DNA of 64,000 nt, from contig NZ_QPJD01000002.1 in assembly GCF_003337375.1 (NCBI RefSeq), forward strand, positions 372,001 through 436,000, read 5' to 3'. Source of the stretch: Paenibacillus prosopidis (GTDB lineage: Bacteria; Bacillota; Bacilli; Paenibacillales; Paenibacillaceae). This document shows positions 47,348-56,598 of this stretch, piece after piece. Every line of letters begins with the position of its first letter. The stretch's first letter is position 1. Both the position numbers and the translations under genes were made by a program. The notes beneath the pieces were generated by a model. It was not told where the DNA came from and did not search any database. It saw nothing but the letters and a program-made list of their open reading frames with translations.

Positions 47348-49318
47348 TTAATTGCGCTTTGCTCGCAGCCGCTTATACTTCTCCGCATATTTACTCACGC
47401 TGTGCACTACCGTTGCATGCGACCAAGTAAGCGGCGCGACCGATAGCGGTGTGCCGTCAAACGGGTTTAACTGCTCCGGCAGCAATCCGCTTTGCAGCGC
47501 ATGTTCGGATACCCACTGCAGCGTGCGTCGCGGTCCTTCCAGCTCTTCAAGTGTCTTGGCTGAATCAATCTCAAAGTTGGCCACCCAAAGGGTACAAATG
47601 ATCCACGGGTTGCCCGGTACTTGATCGATTTCGCCAGACTGCTGGAAGTAATAGTCGTTTGTATAACGAGCTATACCGCCAATGTGGGTTTTAATTTGCA
47701 GTCCTTCCTTGATGGCATTCATCGTCTGTATGACACGGTAGTCATCCACAGGAAGTACGCCGAATTCGAGCACCCCGAACAAACTGCTCTCGAGCGTCAT
47801 ATCCTTCACCCAGCGATTGTCCTTTTGAATGAGGCCGCGTGCGAATCGTCCTGCTTCCTCATCCCATAGATGAGTAATGATTCCATGTTTAATCGCTTCT
47901 GCCGTGCTTTTGTAATGGTCGCTGCGCTCGTAATCCCCGAACAGCTCTGTGAAGAACGACGCTGCCATGAGACCTCCATAGACCGAAGCAGCGGTATACG
48001 TCCATATGCCGTAGCGCTCCTCCCACAAATCGTAGCTCGGCTTCGGCAGTGAAAGCGAATGCTCCATATACTGACTAAGGAATGATGCGGCCTTACGGAT
48101 TAAATTGCTGTATAACGATTGTGGCAGCTCTATTACCTGATTTCGTGAGTAGTCCTTCCATAATGCAAACAAAACAAGCGCCGTTTCATCCTCCTGAATG
48201 GGCAACCGCCTGCTCCCTTGCACAATATAAGGGTGCCAGCTTGAACCAACTGTTCCGTCCGGATTATATTTGTGATACAAGTAGCCCTCCGGTGATAAAG
48301 CCTGCGCGCAAAAATTAAAAAACGGCGCAATGACGCTCTGATACCCGGCCATTGACATCGCATCGGCAATAAGTGCTCCATCGCGAGGCCACATATAGCT
48401 GTAGTGATCACGGTTATATTGCAAAATATCGGTATCATTAGCTGCCAATATCGCGCCGCGCTCGTCGACCTGCGTCCGTACAAGCAGCAGGCTTTGCTTG
48501 AACATTTTCACAACGTCCCGCGGTAAGTCACCAAGATCAGTCTCTGCTCGGCGAAGCCAATGCTTCCAGTAAATAACGACTCGACTTAGCAGTTTCTCCG
48601 GGTGATTCTCATGCACATACTGGTTTAATTCCTTCACTTCTTCCAAGTTTTGACCGATGGACATCCAGTAATAAACCGTTTTTTCACTGTCTGGAGGCAC
48701 GATAGAACGGAAGCTGATTGTACTGTCAACTGAACCCTGGGCAATCGAATTGCCCATCAGTACGCCATCCTCCGCATCTCGCCATGTGCCTTCTGCTGAC
48801 TGGAATCTTTTTATGCCGGTTGAGTACTGCATAATTCCGCCTTCTTCAGAGAAGCCGTTAAACATGAAGTAATTATTCCTTTTATAATGATAAAGCGTAT
48901 GATTTTCCGGATAATAAACGGCCGTATCACCGACCTCCGAGCCGTCAATCATCAAATCCTGATGGAAAAACAACCGAACCTCTCTCGTACTATTCATTCT
49001 ATTACGAATGACGACTCTTTTAATATAGATACATTCCCTTTGATGGATACCGTCGTTCATATACAGCTCAATCCCTAAACCATCATGCTTTGCCGTAATA
49101 TTGGTGACCAAAGAGTCATCAATATAATCGAGTTCGAATCTCCATTCCGGCTCATCCAACCAGGTGAAAGTGCCTTCCACCCAAACACCTAACCGACAAT
49201 ACTGTCCGCCTACATGATTAAGCTGTCCGACAAACGGATAATAAATGTCACGAATGTAACAATTCTGGTCCAGATTAAGCAGCATTTTTCCGTTACCTAT
49301 TACAAGATGACGGGCCAT
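47348..49318 (-). CDS. GH15 glucoamylase-like glycoside hydrolase
   Basis: A 656-residue enzyme. Residues 1-260 are the beta-sandwich N-terminal domain (MARHLVIGNGKMLLNLDQN), followed by the (alpha/alpha)6 domain: YMWPRDGALIADAMSMAG, IQEDETALVLFAL, YDLWEERYGIWTY with a catalytic Glu, and LLPEQLNPFDGTP with the second. Family members release glucose from alpha-glucans or cleave trehalose. ATG at 49318 has AAAGGAG upstream; the frame open to 49432 is inside glgA. It overlaps the end of glgA by 19 bases. Confidence 0.9.
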   Translation of the reverse strand: MARHLVIGNGKMLLNLDQNCYIRDIYYPFVGQLNHVGGQYCRLGVWVEGTFTWLDEPEWRFELDYIDDSLVTNITAKHDGLGIELYMNDGIHQRECIYIKRVVIRNRMNSTREVRLFFHQDLMIDGSEVGDTAVYYPENHTLYHYKRNNYFMFNGFSEEGGIMQYSTGIKRFQSAEGTWRDAEDGVLMGNSIAQGSVDSTISFRSIVPPDSEKTVYYWMSIGQNLEEVKELNQYVHENHPEKLLSRVVIYWKHWLRRAETDLGDLPRDVVKMFKQSLLLVRTQVDERGAILAANDTDILQYNRDHYSYMWPRDGALIADAMSMAGYQSVIAPFFNFCAQALSPEGYLYHKYNPDGTVGSSWHPYIVQGSRRLPIQEDETALVLFALWKDYSRNQVIELPQSLYSNLIRKAASFLSQYMEHSLSLPKPSYDLWEERYGIWTYTAASVYGGLMAASFFTELFGDYERSDHYKSTAEAIKHGIITHLWDEEAGRFARGLIQKDNRWVKDMTLESSLFGVLEFGVLPVDDYRVIQTMNAIKEGLQIKTHIGGIARYTNDYYFQQSGEIDQVPGNPWIICTLWVANFEIDSAKTLEELEGPRRTLQWVSEHALQSGLLPEQLNPFDGTPLSVAPLTWSHATVVHSVSKYAEKYKRLRAKRN

Positions 49319-50766
49319 GGTTCCTTCTCCTTTCGATGCGCTACAAGTTGTGAGTAAACAGATATATAGGCTTTGGCGGAACGGTTCCAGCTGTAATCTT
49401 CTCCGGAGCCATTCTCTACAATCTGCTTCCAAGCTTCTACATTACGATATACAGCAAGCGCTCTTCGTACGGTATACATGTAGTCGTGCGCGTTGTAATT
49501 CGTGAAGCTGAAGCCATTTCCTTCGCCAGTATATTCGTTGTAGGCTTGTACCGTGTCCTTAAGACCCCCAGTCTCTCGAACAATCGGCACAGAATGATAG
49601 CGCAGGGCAAGAAGCTGGCTGAGACCACAAGGTTCGAATTTCGAAGGCATTGCAAACATGTCCGAGCCTGCATAGATTCGACGTGCCATCCTGTCGTCAT
49701 AGCCTAACCATACGGCTACTTTAGCCGGGTAACGGTAAGCCGCATCCTTAAAAAAATGCTCATAATGTTGATCTCCAGCACCAAGAATAACGAATTGAAC
49801 ATCCTCTGTAAGCAGCAGCTCATCAAAAGTTGCTGTGATCAAATCAAAGCCTTTTTGTTCGACAAGCCGGGATACGATCCCGATAAGTGGAACCGACTCT
49901 GACTGCGGCAAGCCCACCTCGCTCTGCAGCTCCAGTTTATTTATCCGTTTACGGCTCAACGAATCTCGGTACGGTGTGTGAAGTGCCGGATCGTTCATCG
50001 GATCGAACAGTTCATCATCAATGCCGTTTACGATTCCGATTAAATCGCCCGAGCGGTATCTAAGCAGGGAATCAAGCCCTTCACCGTAATATTCGGTCTG
50101 AATTTCTGAGGCATAGGTACCGCTCACAGTAGTCAGCTTGTCTGCGTATACAAGCCCGCCCTTCATGCAGCTTGCGGCACCGTAAAACTCAAGACTTTCT
50201 GCGCGGAACATATCGTCTCCTGCTCCAGTGAGGTCCTTCAGGAGCTCGATCCCGAATAACCCTTGATATTTCAAATTATGAATCGTAAACACCGACTTCG
50301 CATCCGCCCATGCAGGGTCGAATGCGTATCTCGTTTTAAGAAGGAACGGAATAAGTCCGGTTTGCCAATCGTGGCAATGAACCAGTTCTGGCTGGAAATC
50401 CATGTAACGTACGGACTCCATCACCGCGAAGCAGAAGAAGACGAACCGTTCCGCATCATCTCCGTAGCCGTAGAGCCCTCGTCTCTTAAAATAAAACTCG
50501 TTATCGATCAAATAGTAGGTGACTCCGTCCAGCTCAGCCTTAAATAGTCCGCAATATTGTTTACGCCAACTGAATGATACCGTAAATTGAGCGATCTGCT
50601 CAAACTGCTGTATGTAAGCAGCCGGTATTTCCTCGTACTTCGGTAGTATGACTCTTGCATCAACGCCTCGCTTATTCAGCGCTTTAGGGAGCGCCCCTGC
50701 AACGTCGGCGAGACCGCCCGTCTTCGCAAGCGGTACAGCTTCAGAGGTTGCGAACAAAATGTTCAT
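49300..50766 (-). CDS. glgA: Glycogen synthase (ADP-glucose)
   Basis: A 488-residue GT5 enzyme: N-terminal KTGGLADVAGALPKAL (ADP-glucose binding loop), HCHDWQTGLIPFLL, FTIHNLKYQG, and C-terminal PSKFEPCGLSQLLALRY plus RETGGLKDTV. It extends alpha-1,4-glucan. ATG has AAAGGAG upstream. Confidence 0.96.
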   Translation of the reverse strand: MNILFATSEAVPLAKTGGLADVAGALPKALNKRGVDARVILPKYEEIPAAYIQQFEQIAQFTVSFSWRKQYCGLFKAELDGVTYYLIDNEFYFKRRGLYGYGDDAERFVFFCFAVMESVRYMDFQPELVHCHDWQTGLIPFLLKTRYAFDPAWADAKSVFTIHNLKYQGLFGIELLKDLTGAGDDMFRAESLEFYGAASCMKGGLVYADKLTTVSGTYASEIQTEYYGEGLDSLLRYRSGDLIGIVNGIDDELFDPMNDPALHTPYRDSLSRKRINKLELQSEVGLPQSESVPLIGIVSRLVEQKGFDLITATFDELLLTEDVQFVILGAGDQHYEHFFKDAAYRYPAKVAVWLGYDDRMARRIYAGSDMFAMPSKFEPCGLSQLLALRYHSVPIVRETGGLKDTVQAYNEYTGEGNGFSFTNYNAHDYMYTVRRALAVYRNVEAWKQIVENGSGEDYSWNRSAKAYISVYSQLVAHRKEKEPWPVIL

Positions 50767-50812
50767 AGGATTCTCCTTTCATAATGACGCTTCATTCGCG
50801 CCTGCTCTATAT

Positions 50813-51925
50813 TTAAATAATTTTTCGTTTGCCTGCTATGAACGGCGAGGTAGCCGCTCCGCGAATGTCGCGTTCATGCTCGACGCGTACATCTTTATCT
50901 AATATGCTGTGCTGCACGAAACTGTTCTGTCCGATAATCCCGTTTTGCATGATGATGCTGTTGCTGACGGTAGCGCCTTTTTGAACATGTACGCCGCGGA
51001 ACAAAATACTATTCACGACTGTACCCTCGATACGGCAGCCATTTGCAATAAGCGAATTCGTAACCTTGGAGCCTCCCAAATAACGAGCCGGCGGTTCATC
51101 CTTTACTTTTGTAAAAATCGACCCAGGCTGATAGAAGAGTTCCTTCCATACATTAGGTTCAAGTAAATTCATATTATTTTGATAGTAGCTGGATAAAGTA
51201 TTTACTACTCCTAAATAGCCCTCATACATATAGCCGTAAACGTCCAGCTGGTCCAACCTTGAATATATCGCATGGCGCACGAGATGATCCCGACCTTGGG
51301 CAAGCGACGTTTCTACCAGCTCCATCAACAAATCCTTGCGCATGACATACATTTCCATCGAGCTTACATCGCTCGCCATTCTGCCGTAATGATCTTGGAT
51401 GGCAGTAATCCGTCCATCCTCAGTCATTTTCACCTTACGGGCTTTGCCCGCCAGCAAATCGTCTTGCTGCTTGCATACAACCGTAATATCGGCTTCCCGA
51501 TCCAGGTGAAATTGAATGACCTTCTCAAAATCAATATTGCACACCATATGACTGCGCGTTATGACAACATAATCCATCGCACAGCGGTTAAAATAATCAC
51601 GATGCTGATAGAAATGATATAAATCGCCGCGGCTTATTTCCTGAATATCATCCGTAGCAGGCGGCAGCACGAACAATCCGCTTTGCCGATGCTGCAAATC
51701 CCAATGCTTACCGGACCCAACGTGATCCATTAGCGACCGGTACTTCGTATGAGCGAATACCGCTACCTTCGATATACCGGAGTTGACCATACTCGACAAT
51801 ACAAAATCGATCAAGCGATACCGGGCGCCGAAGGGTACTGTTGCAAGGCAACGACCCTGCGTCAGTCGTTCGAGCTCATCCGTTTCATGTATCAGATTTA
51901 TAACTCCCATAACTTTATGCTTCAT
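50813..51925 (-). CDS. glgD: GlgD-type ADP-glucose pyrophosphorylase subunit
   Basis: A 370-residue relative of Glg[21 protein letters not shown] replaces the GGEGKRL loop, followed by [19 protein letters not shown]. GlgD partners GlgC in Bacillus and raises its activity; it is generally poor or inactive alone. The start overlaps the glgC stop by four bases. Confidence 0.94.
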   Translation of the reverse strand: MKHKVMGVINLIHETDELERLTQGRCLATVPFGARYRLIDFVLSSMVNSGISKVAVFAHTKYRSLMDHVGSGKHWDLQHRQSGLFVLPPATDDIQEISRGDLYHFYQHRDYFNRCAMDYVVITRSHMVCNIDFEKVIQFHLDREADITVVCKQQDDLLAGKARKVKMTEDGRITAIQDHYGRMASDVSSMEMYVMRKDLLMELVETSLAQGRDHLVRHAIYSRLDQLDVYGYMYEGYLGVVNTLSSYYQNNMNLLEPNVWKELFYQPGSIFTKVKDEPPARYLGGSKVTNSLIANGCRIEGTVVNSILFRGVHVQKGATVSNSIIMQNGIIGQNSFVQHSILDKDVRVEHERDIRGAATSPFIAGKRKII

Positions 51926-53088
51926 GAGTGCTCCACCTCCTGCAGCAAATGATCGTTCGTCACATATTGATCAACCGCTACAACGGTTATCGCTTCGTCG
52001 TCAGGGCTTCCTATGGTTACACCCGCTTGAATGACCGCCCCTTCGCCTATAATGGCTCTATAAATACGGGCACCTTCACCAATGCGTACATTTGGCATGA
52101 CCACCGACTCGGTAATATAGCTCTTCCTTGCAGCATGCACGCCGTTAAACAGTACAGAGTGATCGACCTCACCTTCCAGCATACAGCCTTCCGTAATTAG
52201 CGACGCAGACACCTCTGCCGTAAATCCGATATGCTGGGCCGGACGATTCGGGTTGACGGAATAGATACGCCAGGATGAATCAGCCAAGTCGAGCGGCGGT
52301 TCGTCTGCAAGCAAATCCATATTGGCTTCCCACAAGCTTTCAATGGTACCGACGTCTTTCCAATAACCTTTGAATGGATAGGAATGCAGCCGTTTACCGT
52401 CTCTCATCATAGAAGGTATAAGGTCCTTGCCAAAGTCGTGATTCGAGCTGCGGTTTGCCTCATCGTATATCAAATATTTTTGCAGCTCAGACCAAGTGAA
52501 GATATAAACGCCCATTGAAGCAATATTACTTGTCGGGTTTTTCGGTTTCTCCTCAAACGCTGTAATTCGGTCCTCATCGTCGATGTGCATCACACCGAAC
52601 CGGCTGGCTTCCTTCCACTCTACCTCTATACCCGCAATCGTCACGTCCGCTCCCGAGCGCTTGTGGTGCTGAAGCATGAGGTCATAGTCCATCTTATAAA
52701 TGTGATCACCAGAAATAATGAGCACATATTCCGGATTATAGCGTTCTATGAATGCCATATTCTGATAGATTGCGTTTGCCGTTCCCTTGTACCATACGCC
52801 GCCTTTTTGCTTCACATAAGGAGGTAATATCGTCATTCCGCCATCGCGGCGGTCGAGTCCCCAAGGACTTCCAATGCCAAGATACCGATTCAGCTCGAGC
52901 GGTTGATACTGGGTAAGTACGCCTACCGTATCAATGCCAGAGTGCGCGCAGTTGCTCAATGTAAAATCTATAATCCTGTATTTTCCGCCAAAGTAGACAG
53001 CTGGCTTGGCTAGATCCTTCGTTAGTACCCCAAGCCTTTTCCCTTCGCCTCCGGCGAGCAGCATTGCGATCATTTCTTTTCGGCCCAT
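51922..53088 (-). CDS. glgC: Glucose-1-phosphate adenylyltransferase
   Basis: A 388-residue enzyme making ADP-glucose from glucose 1-phosphate and ATP. Motifs: [65 protein letters not shown], and a C-terminal left-handed beta helix. ATG at 53088 has GGGAG upstream; a TTG 9 bases earlier abuts it. Second gene of the glg operon. Confidence 0.96.
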   Translation of the reverse strand: MGRKEMIAMLLAGGEGKRLGVLTKDLAKPAVYFGGKYRIIDFTLSNCAHSGIDTVGVLTQYQPLELNRYLGIGSPWGLDRRDGGMTILPPYVKQKGGVWYKGTANAIYQNMAFIERYNPEYVLIISGDHIYKMDYDLMLQHHKRSGADVTIAGIEVEWKEASRFGVMHIDDEDRITAFEEKPKNPTSNIASMGVYIFTWSELQKYLIYDEANRSSNHDFGKDLIPSMMRDGKRLHSYPFKGYWKDVGTIESLWEANMDLLADEPPLDLADSSWRIYSVNPNRPAQHIGFTAEVSASLITEGCMLEGEVDHSVLFNGVHAARKSYITESVVMPNVRIGEGARIYRAIIGEGAVIQAGVTIGSPDDEAITVVAVDQYVTNDHLLQEVEHS

Positions 53089-53104
53089 GGACACCAACTC
53101 CCTC

Positions 53105-55012
53105 TCAATGTGTGTCCCCCGGTTCTAAGATGAAGAATAGGAAAGTGAAAGGGGGTAAGTGAAGCGAAATACTTTGATTGTGACCATGCCAAGCGACGTT
53201 TTCACTTCTGTAGCAAAGCTGCGGTTGTGTTTCAGTTCCGCCAAATTGGAGGTCGTTACTATTTAAAATAGAGCGGTAAAGACCTGGCTCTGGAACACCG
53301 ATGCGGTAATCGTGGTAGTCATTTCTGGAGAAGTTGGCAACAATGACGGAAAAATCTGAATTTCCGCGACGGATAAAGGATATGATGGATTGTTCCGCAT
53401 TATGAACATCAATCCATTGGAAACAGTCAGGATTATTATCCCGCTCCCACAGGGATGGCTGATTGCTATACAAGCGGTTAAGTGTCTTCACGTATTGATG
53501 CATAGTACGGTGACTATCGTAATCAAGCACCATCCAGTCCAGCATATCGCTGTCCTTCCATTCATCAAACTGACCCCATTCACTGCCCATAAACAGCAGT
53601 TTTTTGCCGGGATGGGTCATCCAATAGCCGTAAAACAACCTTAGCTGAGCAAACTTTTCTTCATAAGTGCCGGGCATTTTGTTTAATAAGGATCGTTTAC
53701 CATGTACCACTTCATCGTGGGAGAGCGGAAGAATATAATTTTCAGAAAATGCATACAGGAGTGAGAATGTGATCAAATGATGGTGATGTGAGCGTTCAGA
53801 TGGATCAAGTGCCATGTAGCGAAGCATATCGTTCATCCAGCCCATATTCCATTTAAAATTAAATCCGAGGCCACCGATGTAGGTAGGAGATGTGACTGCA
53901 GGCCATGCGGAAGAATCTTCAGCAAGCATAAGCGTGTCGGGGTAATAATGAAACACCGTTTCATTGAGCTTCTTCAGGAAGCGGAGAGCATCCAGATTGT
54001 CAGGACCGCCAAGGTAATTATACGTATGCATGTGCGGCGGTTTATCCATATGTAGATTAATCATGCTGGCAACTGCGTCAACACGCAGGCCATCGATGTG
54101 GAACATATCCATCCAATAAATCGCATTGGAGATGAGAAAGCTGACGACTTCATTTCTGCTAAAATCGAATCCAAGCGTTCCCCAAAGCGGCTTCTCAGCC
54201 CGCATTGGATCTGGGCCCTCGAAGATTGGCGTACCGTCAAACAGTCGTAAGCCGTGATCATCCTTGCAGAAATGGCCGGGCACCCAGTCCAATATAACAC
54301 CTATTCCAAAGCTGTGGCATTTGTCTACAAATTGCATCAGCTGCTTTGGCGTCCCGTACCGGCTGGTTACTCCGTAGAAGCCCGTAATTTGATAGCCCCA
54401 TGATTGATCGAGAGGATGCTCCGATATCGGCATTAGTTCAATGTGCGTATACCCCATATCTGCAACATAAGGGATCATATCCTCCGCCAATTCGTCGTAC
54501 GTATAAAAATCTTCTTTTCCTTTTATTTTCCATGAACCGGCATGCACTTCATAAATGAGAAGCGGATTCGTATAAACAGGTTTGGCTTGCTTCTTCGCGT
54601 ACCATTCTTCGTCTTTCCACGCATAGCCGTTCAAATCTGCCACAATGGAAGCCGTTCCCGGCCGTCTCTCGCCAAAAAATGCGTATGGATCAGCTTTCCG
54701 AATCACCTTACCTTCGGGCGTAATGATCTCATACTTATATAATTCGCCTTCACCGATTTCCGCGACGAATAAGGAGAATACACCGGTTGAACCAACCCGG
54801 TCCATTCGGTGACTACTGCCGTCCCAATCATTGAAACCGCCAATGACTCGAACCTCGGCTGCATTTGGAGCCCATAAAGTAAAACGAACACCTTCAATTC
54901 CATCCATTTGGATGGGGTGCGCACCCATAAACCGGTAGCTATGATGAGCGCTGCCTTCGTTAAACAAGTACAAATCTTCCTTTAATATACCGTTAGGTGC
55001 CGTTTGAACCAT
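53105..55012 (-). CDS. glgB: 1,4-alpha-glucan branching enzyme
   Basis: A 635-residue GH13 enzyme. N-terminal CBM48 ([24 protein letters not shown]) and catalytic barrel motifs [26 protein letters not shown] and [11 protein letters not shown]. It introduces alpha-1,6 branches into glycogen. I start at ATG 55012 with GGGGGTG upstream; the open frame runs to 55084. First gene of the glgBCDA operon. Confidence 0.95.
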   Translation of the reverse strand: MVQTAPNGILKEDLYLFNEGSAHHSYRFMGAHPIQMDGIEGVRFTLWAPNAAEVRVIGGFNDWDGSSHRMDRVGSTGVFSLFVAEIGEGELYKYEIITPEGKVIRKADPYAFFGERRPGTASIVADLNGYAWKDEEWYAKKQAKPVYTNPLLIYEVHAGSWKIKGKEDFYTYDELAEDMIPYVADMGYTHIELMPISEHPLDQSWGYQITGFYGVTSRYGTPKQLMQFVDKCHSFGIGVILDWVPGHFCKDDHGLRLFDGTPIFEGPDPMRAEKPLWGTLGFDFSRNEVVSFLISNAIYWMDMFHIDGLRVDAVASMINLHMDKPPHMHTYNYLGGPDNLDALRFLKKLNETVFHYYPDTLMLAEDSSAWPAVTSPTYIGGLGFNFKWNMGWMNDMLRYMALDPSERSHHHHLITFSLLYAFSENYILPLSHDEVVHGKRSLLNKMPGTYEEKFAQLRLFYGYWMTHPGKKLLFMGSEWGQFDEWKDSDMLDWMVLDYDSHRTMHQYVKTLNRLYSNQPSLWERDNNPDCFQWIDVHNAEQSIISFIRRGNSDFSVIVANFSRNDYHDYRIGVPEPGLYRSILNSNDLQFGGTETQPQLCYRSENVAWHGHNQSISLHLPPFTFLFFILEPGDTH

Positions 55013-55083
55013 TCGTAGGTTCACCCCCGTTTGGATGAATAAATGATGAGTCAAATTCAGCTGTACTTGGAGCACTTTCTCCA

Positions 55084-55089
55084 ATTATA
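55084..55089 (-). promoter_or_regulatory. Possible -10 element of the glg operon
   Basis: TATAAT on the minus strand 72 bases upstream of the glgB start. No good -35 at the right distance. Confidence 0.35.
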
Positions 55090-55154
55090 CATGGTTTTTT
55101 GAAAAAAACACAGTCCGTTTTCATAGATTTCGACCCTCAATTGCGAATGCCATA

Positions 55155-55394
55155 TTAAGTAATAATTACCTTACTTGTGCTCATCACCCTCTGAATGTAA
55201 TAGTGTTTAGCGCAAAACCCCTTCGTAATCGCCGTTTTTGAGCAATTCACCCACTTGCACATACATTCTTGCTTCACACGCCGCGGTCTTACCGTATGAG
55301 GATCTCCGTGGCGCAGCAATCTCTGATGGTGCATCGCACATAGATCCTTTGCTTTGATTGGCTTCAAACAGTTATCAATGCTGCAATGGTTCAT
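55155..55394 (-). CDS. Small protein with two Cys/His zinc-binding repeats
   Basis: About 79 residues with two copies of C-x4-C-x9-C-x2-H: CSIDNCLKPIKAKDLCAMHH and CKWVNCSKTAITKGFCAKHY. Between them lies RLLRHGDPHTVRPRRVKQE. Similar Cys/His modules with RHGD occur in phage and accessory proteins of unknown role; zinc binding is inferred. The ATG at 55394 has GGGAGAG 7 bases upstream. A further GTG at 55418 has no usable ribosome binding site. Confidence 0.7.
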   Translation of the reverse strand: MNHCSIDNCLKPIKAKDLCAMHHQRLLRHGDPHTVRPRRVKQECMCKWVNCSKTAITKGFCAKHYYIQRVMSTSKVIIT

Positions 55395-55625
55395 ATCAAG
55401 TCTCTCCCTGTGGTTCACCTTGTAAGCAACGGTTCAATTGCGCTTGTATCCATTCATATTATCTAGAAAATGAAGCAGAATAAAGCTTGCTGTAGGTTCA
55501 TTTTGGCTGATTATGGCTAGAATAGTCACAACTTGCGCCACTTTTGTCTGATTTCGGCTATCAAGTTTAATTAATTAAATCAAATTAGTCGTTTTTGTTG
55601 CTTAACAAGATTTAAAAACTAGAAC

Positions 55626-55654
55626 TTGTGCGGCAAGAGACGATATTTTATACT
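55626..55654 (+). promoter_or_regulatory. Possible sigma-A promoter for the PAS-HTH regulator
   Basis: TTGTGC, 17 bases, TATACT, about 50 bases upstream of the start. Moderate match only. The rest of 55,419-55,700 shows nothing else. Confidence 0.4.
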
Positions 55655-55702
55655 GTTAAACAATTATATGCCAGCATGCCGGCAAAATGAGGAGGCTACA
55701 TA

Positions 55703-56596
55703 TTGCCCATTTACCACCGTATATTCCAAATATTAGATCAACCCATGTTGTTACTCCGGGAACTTAACGGGGAGGTTCAAATTGAAGACGCGAACGAAGC
55801 TTTTTTAAGGCTAGTCGGATATGAATTAGAGGAATTGACAAGTATAAGCAGTTCATATTTGCTCGAGCGGTATAATATAAACAATACCAAGCAAGTATTG
55901 AAGAGCGAAGTCATTATTGCAACGAAAAGCAACCGGCAGATACCGGTTCGTGTCGATCAGCGCGCAGTACCCAAGGATAATTCCGATCAATCAAATCGAG
56001 CGCTGATTGTATTCGATGATTTAAGCCCTTACAAATGGATTGAACAGAAATCGGAGCGGAAAAAGGTATTAATTAGCGGCGTTGTCGACAAATATCTACA
56101 TATTCGTAATTTTCGCCAAAGTTCGACACCTGTTATTTTCGAGCCGGATCGAACGCTGGATGACGAAAATTTAATGCAGTTTGTTGCGGAGCGCGAGCAT
56201 GAACGGATGTTGGCAGCATTCGCCGAAGCGTCAGCGAAAAAGAAAGAAAAGAGCATCACTTTGCAAACGAGTAAAATGAGCGGCATTGAGCTGGAGCTCT
56301 CAATTACTTTTACTCCCATCTACGACGGATTCGGCAATAGTAAGGAATTTGCTTTCGTTATTTGGGATTTAAAACCGGTAGACAGTGAAATCGATTCGGC
56401 AACGAAACTTAAGATATGGATGGCAAAAAGAGATATTACCGCGGGTCATCTCTCCGCCTTAACAGGCATTTCCATACAGACGATATCCAAGCTGCGCAAC
56501 GGAAAAATATTAAAGCCCCAGAGGCTCACAGCAGAGCTGATCGCCTCGGAGCTTCAAGTAGATGTCCATGAGATATGGGCCGAAATCAGAAAATAA
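55703..56596 (+). CDS. PAS-domain protein with C-terminal XRE-type HTH
   Basis: A 297-residue protein starting at TTG (AGGAGG 7 bases upstream). Residues about 8-115 form a PAS domain (ILDQPMLLLRELNGEVQIEDAN, FLRLVGYELEEL), about 130-232 a second PAS-like region, and 238-297 an XRE-like HTH (DITAGHLSALTGISIQTISKL). A sensory DNA-binding regulator; the signal is unknown. It converges on the HelD-like gene with a gap of only 2 bases. Confidence 0.82.
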   Translation: MPIYHRIFQILDQPMLLLRELNGEVQIEDANEAFLRLVGYELEELTSISSSYLLERYNINNTKQVLKSEVIIATKSNRQIPVRVDQRAVPKDNSDQSNRALIVFDDLSPYKWIEQKSERKKVLISGVVDKYLHIRNFRQSSTPVIFEPDRTLDDENLMQFVAEREHERMLAAFAEASAKKKEKSITLQTSKMSGIELELSITFTPIYDGFGNSKEFAFVIWDLKPVDSEIDSATKLKIWMAKRDITAGHLSALTGISIQTISKLRNGKILKPQRLTAELIASELQVDVHEIWAEIRK

Positions 56597-56598
56597 TA

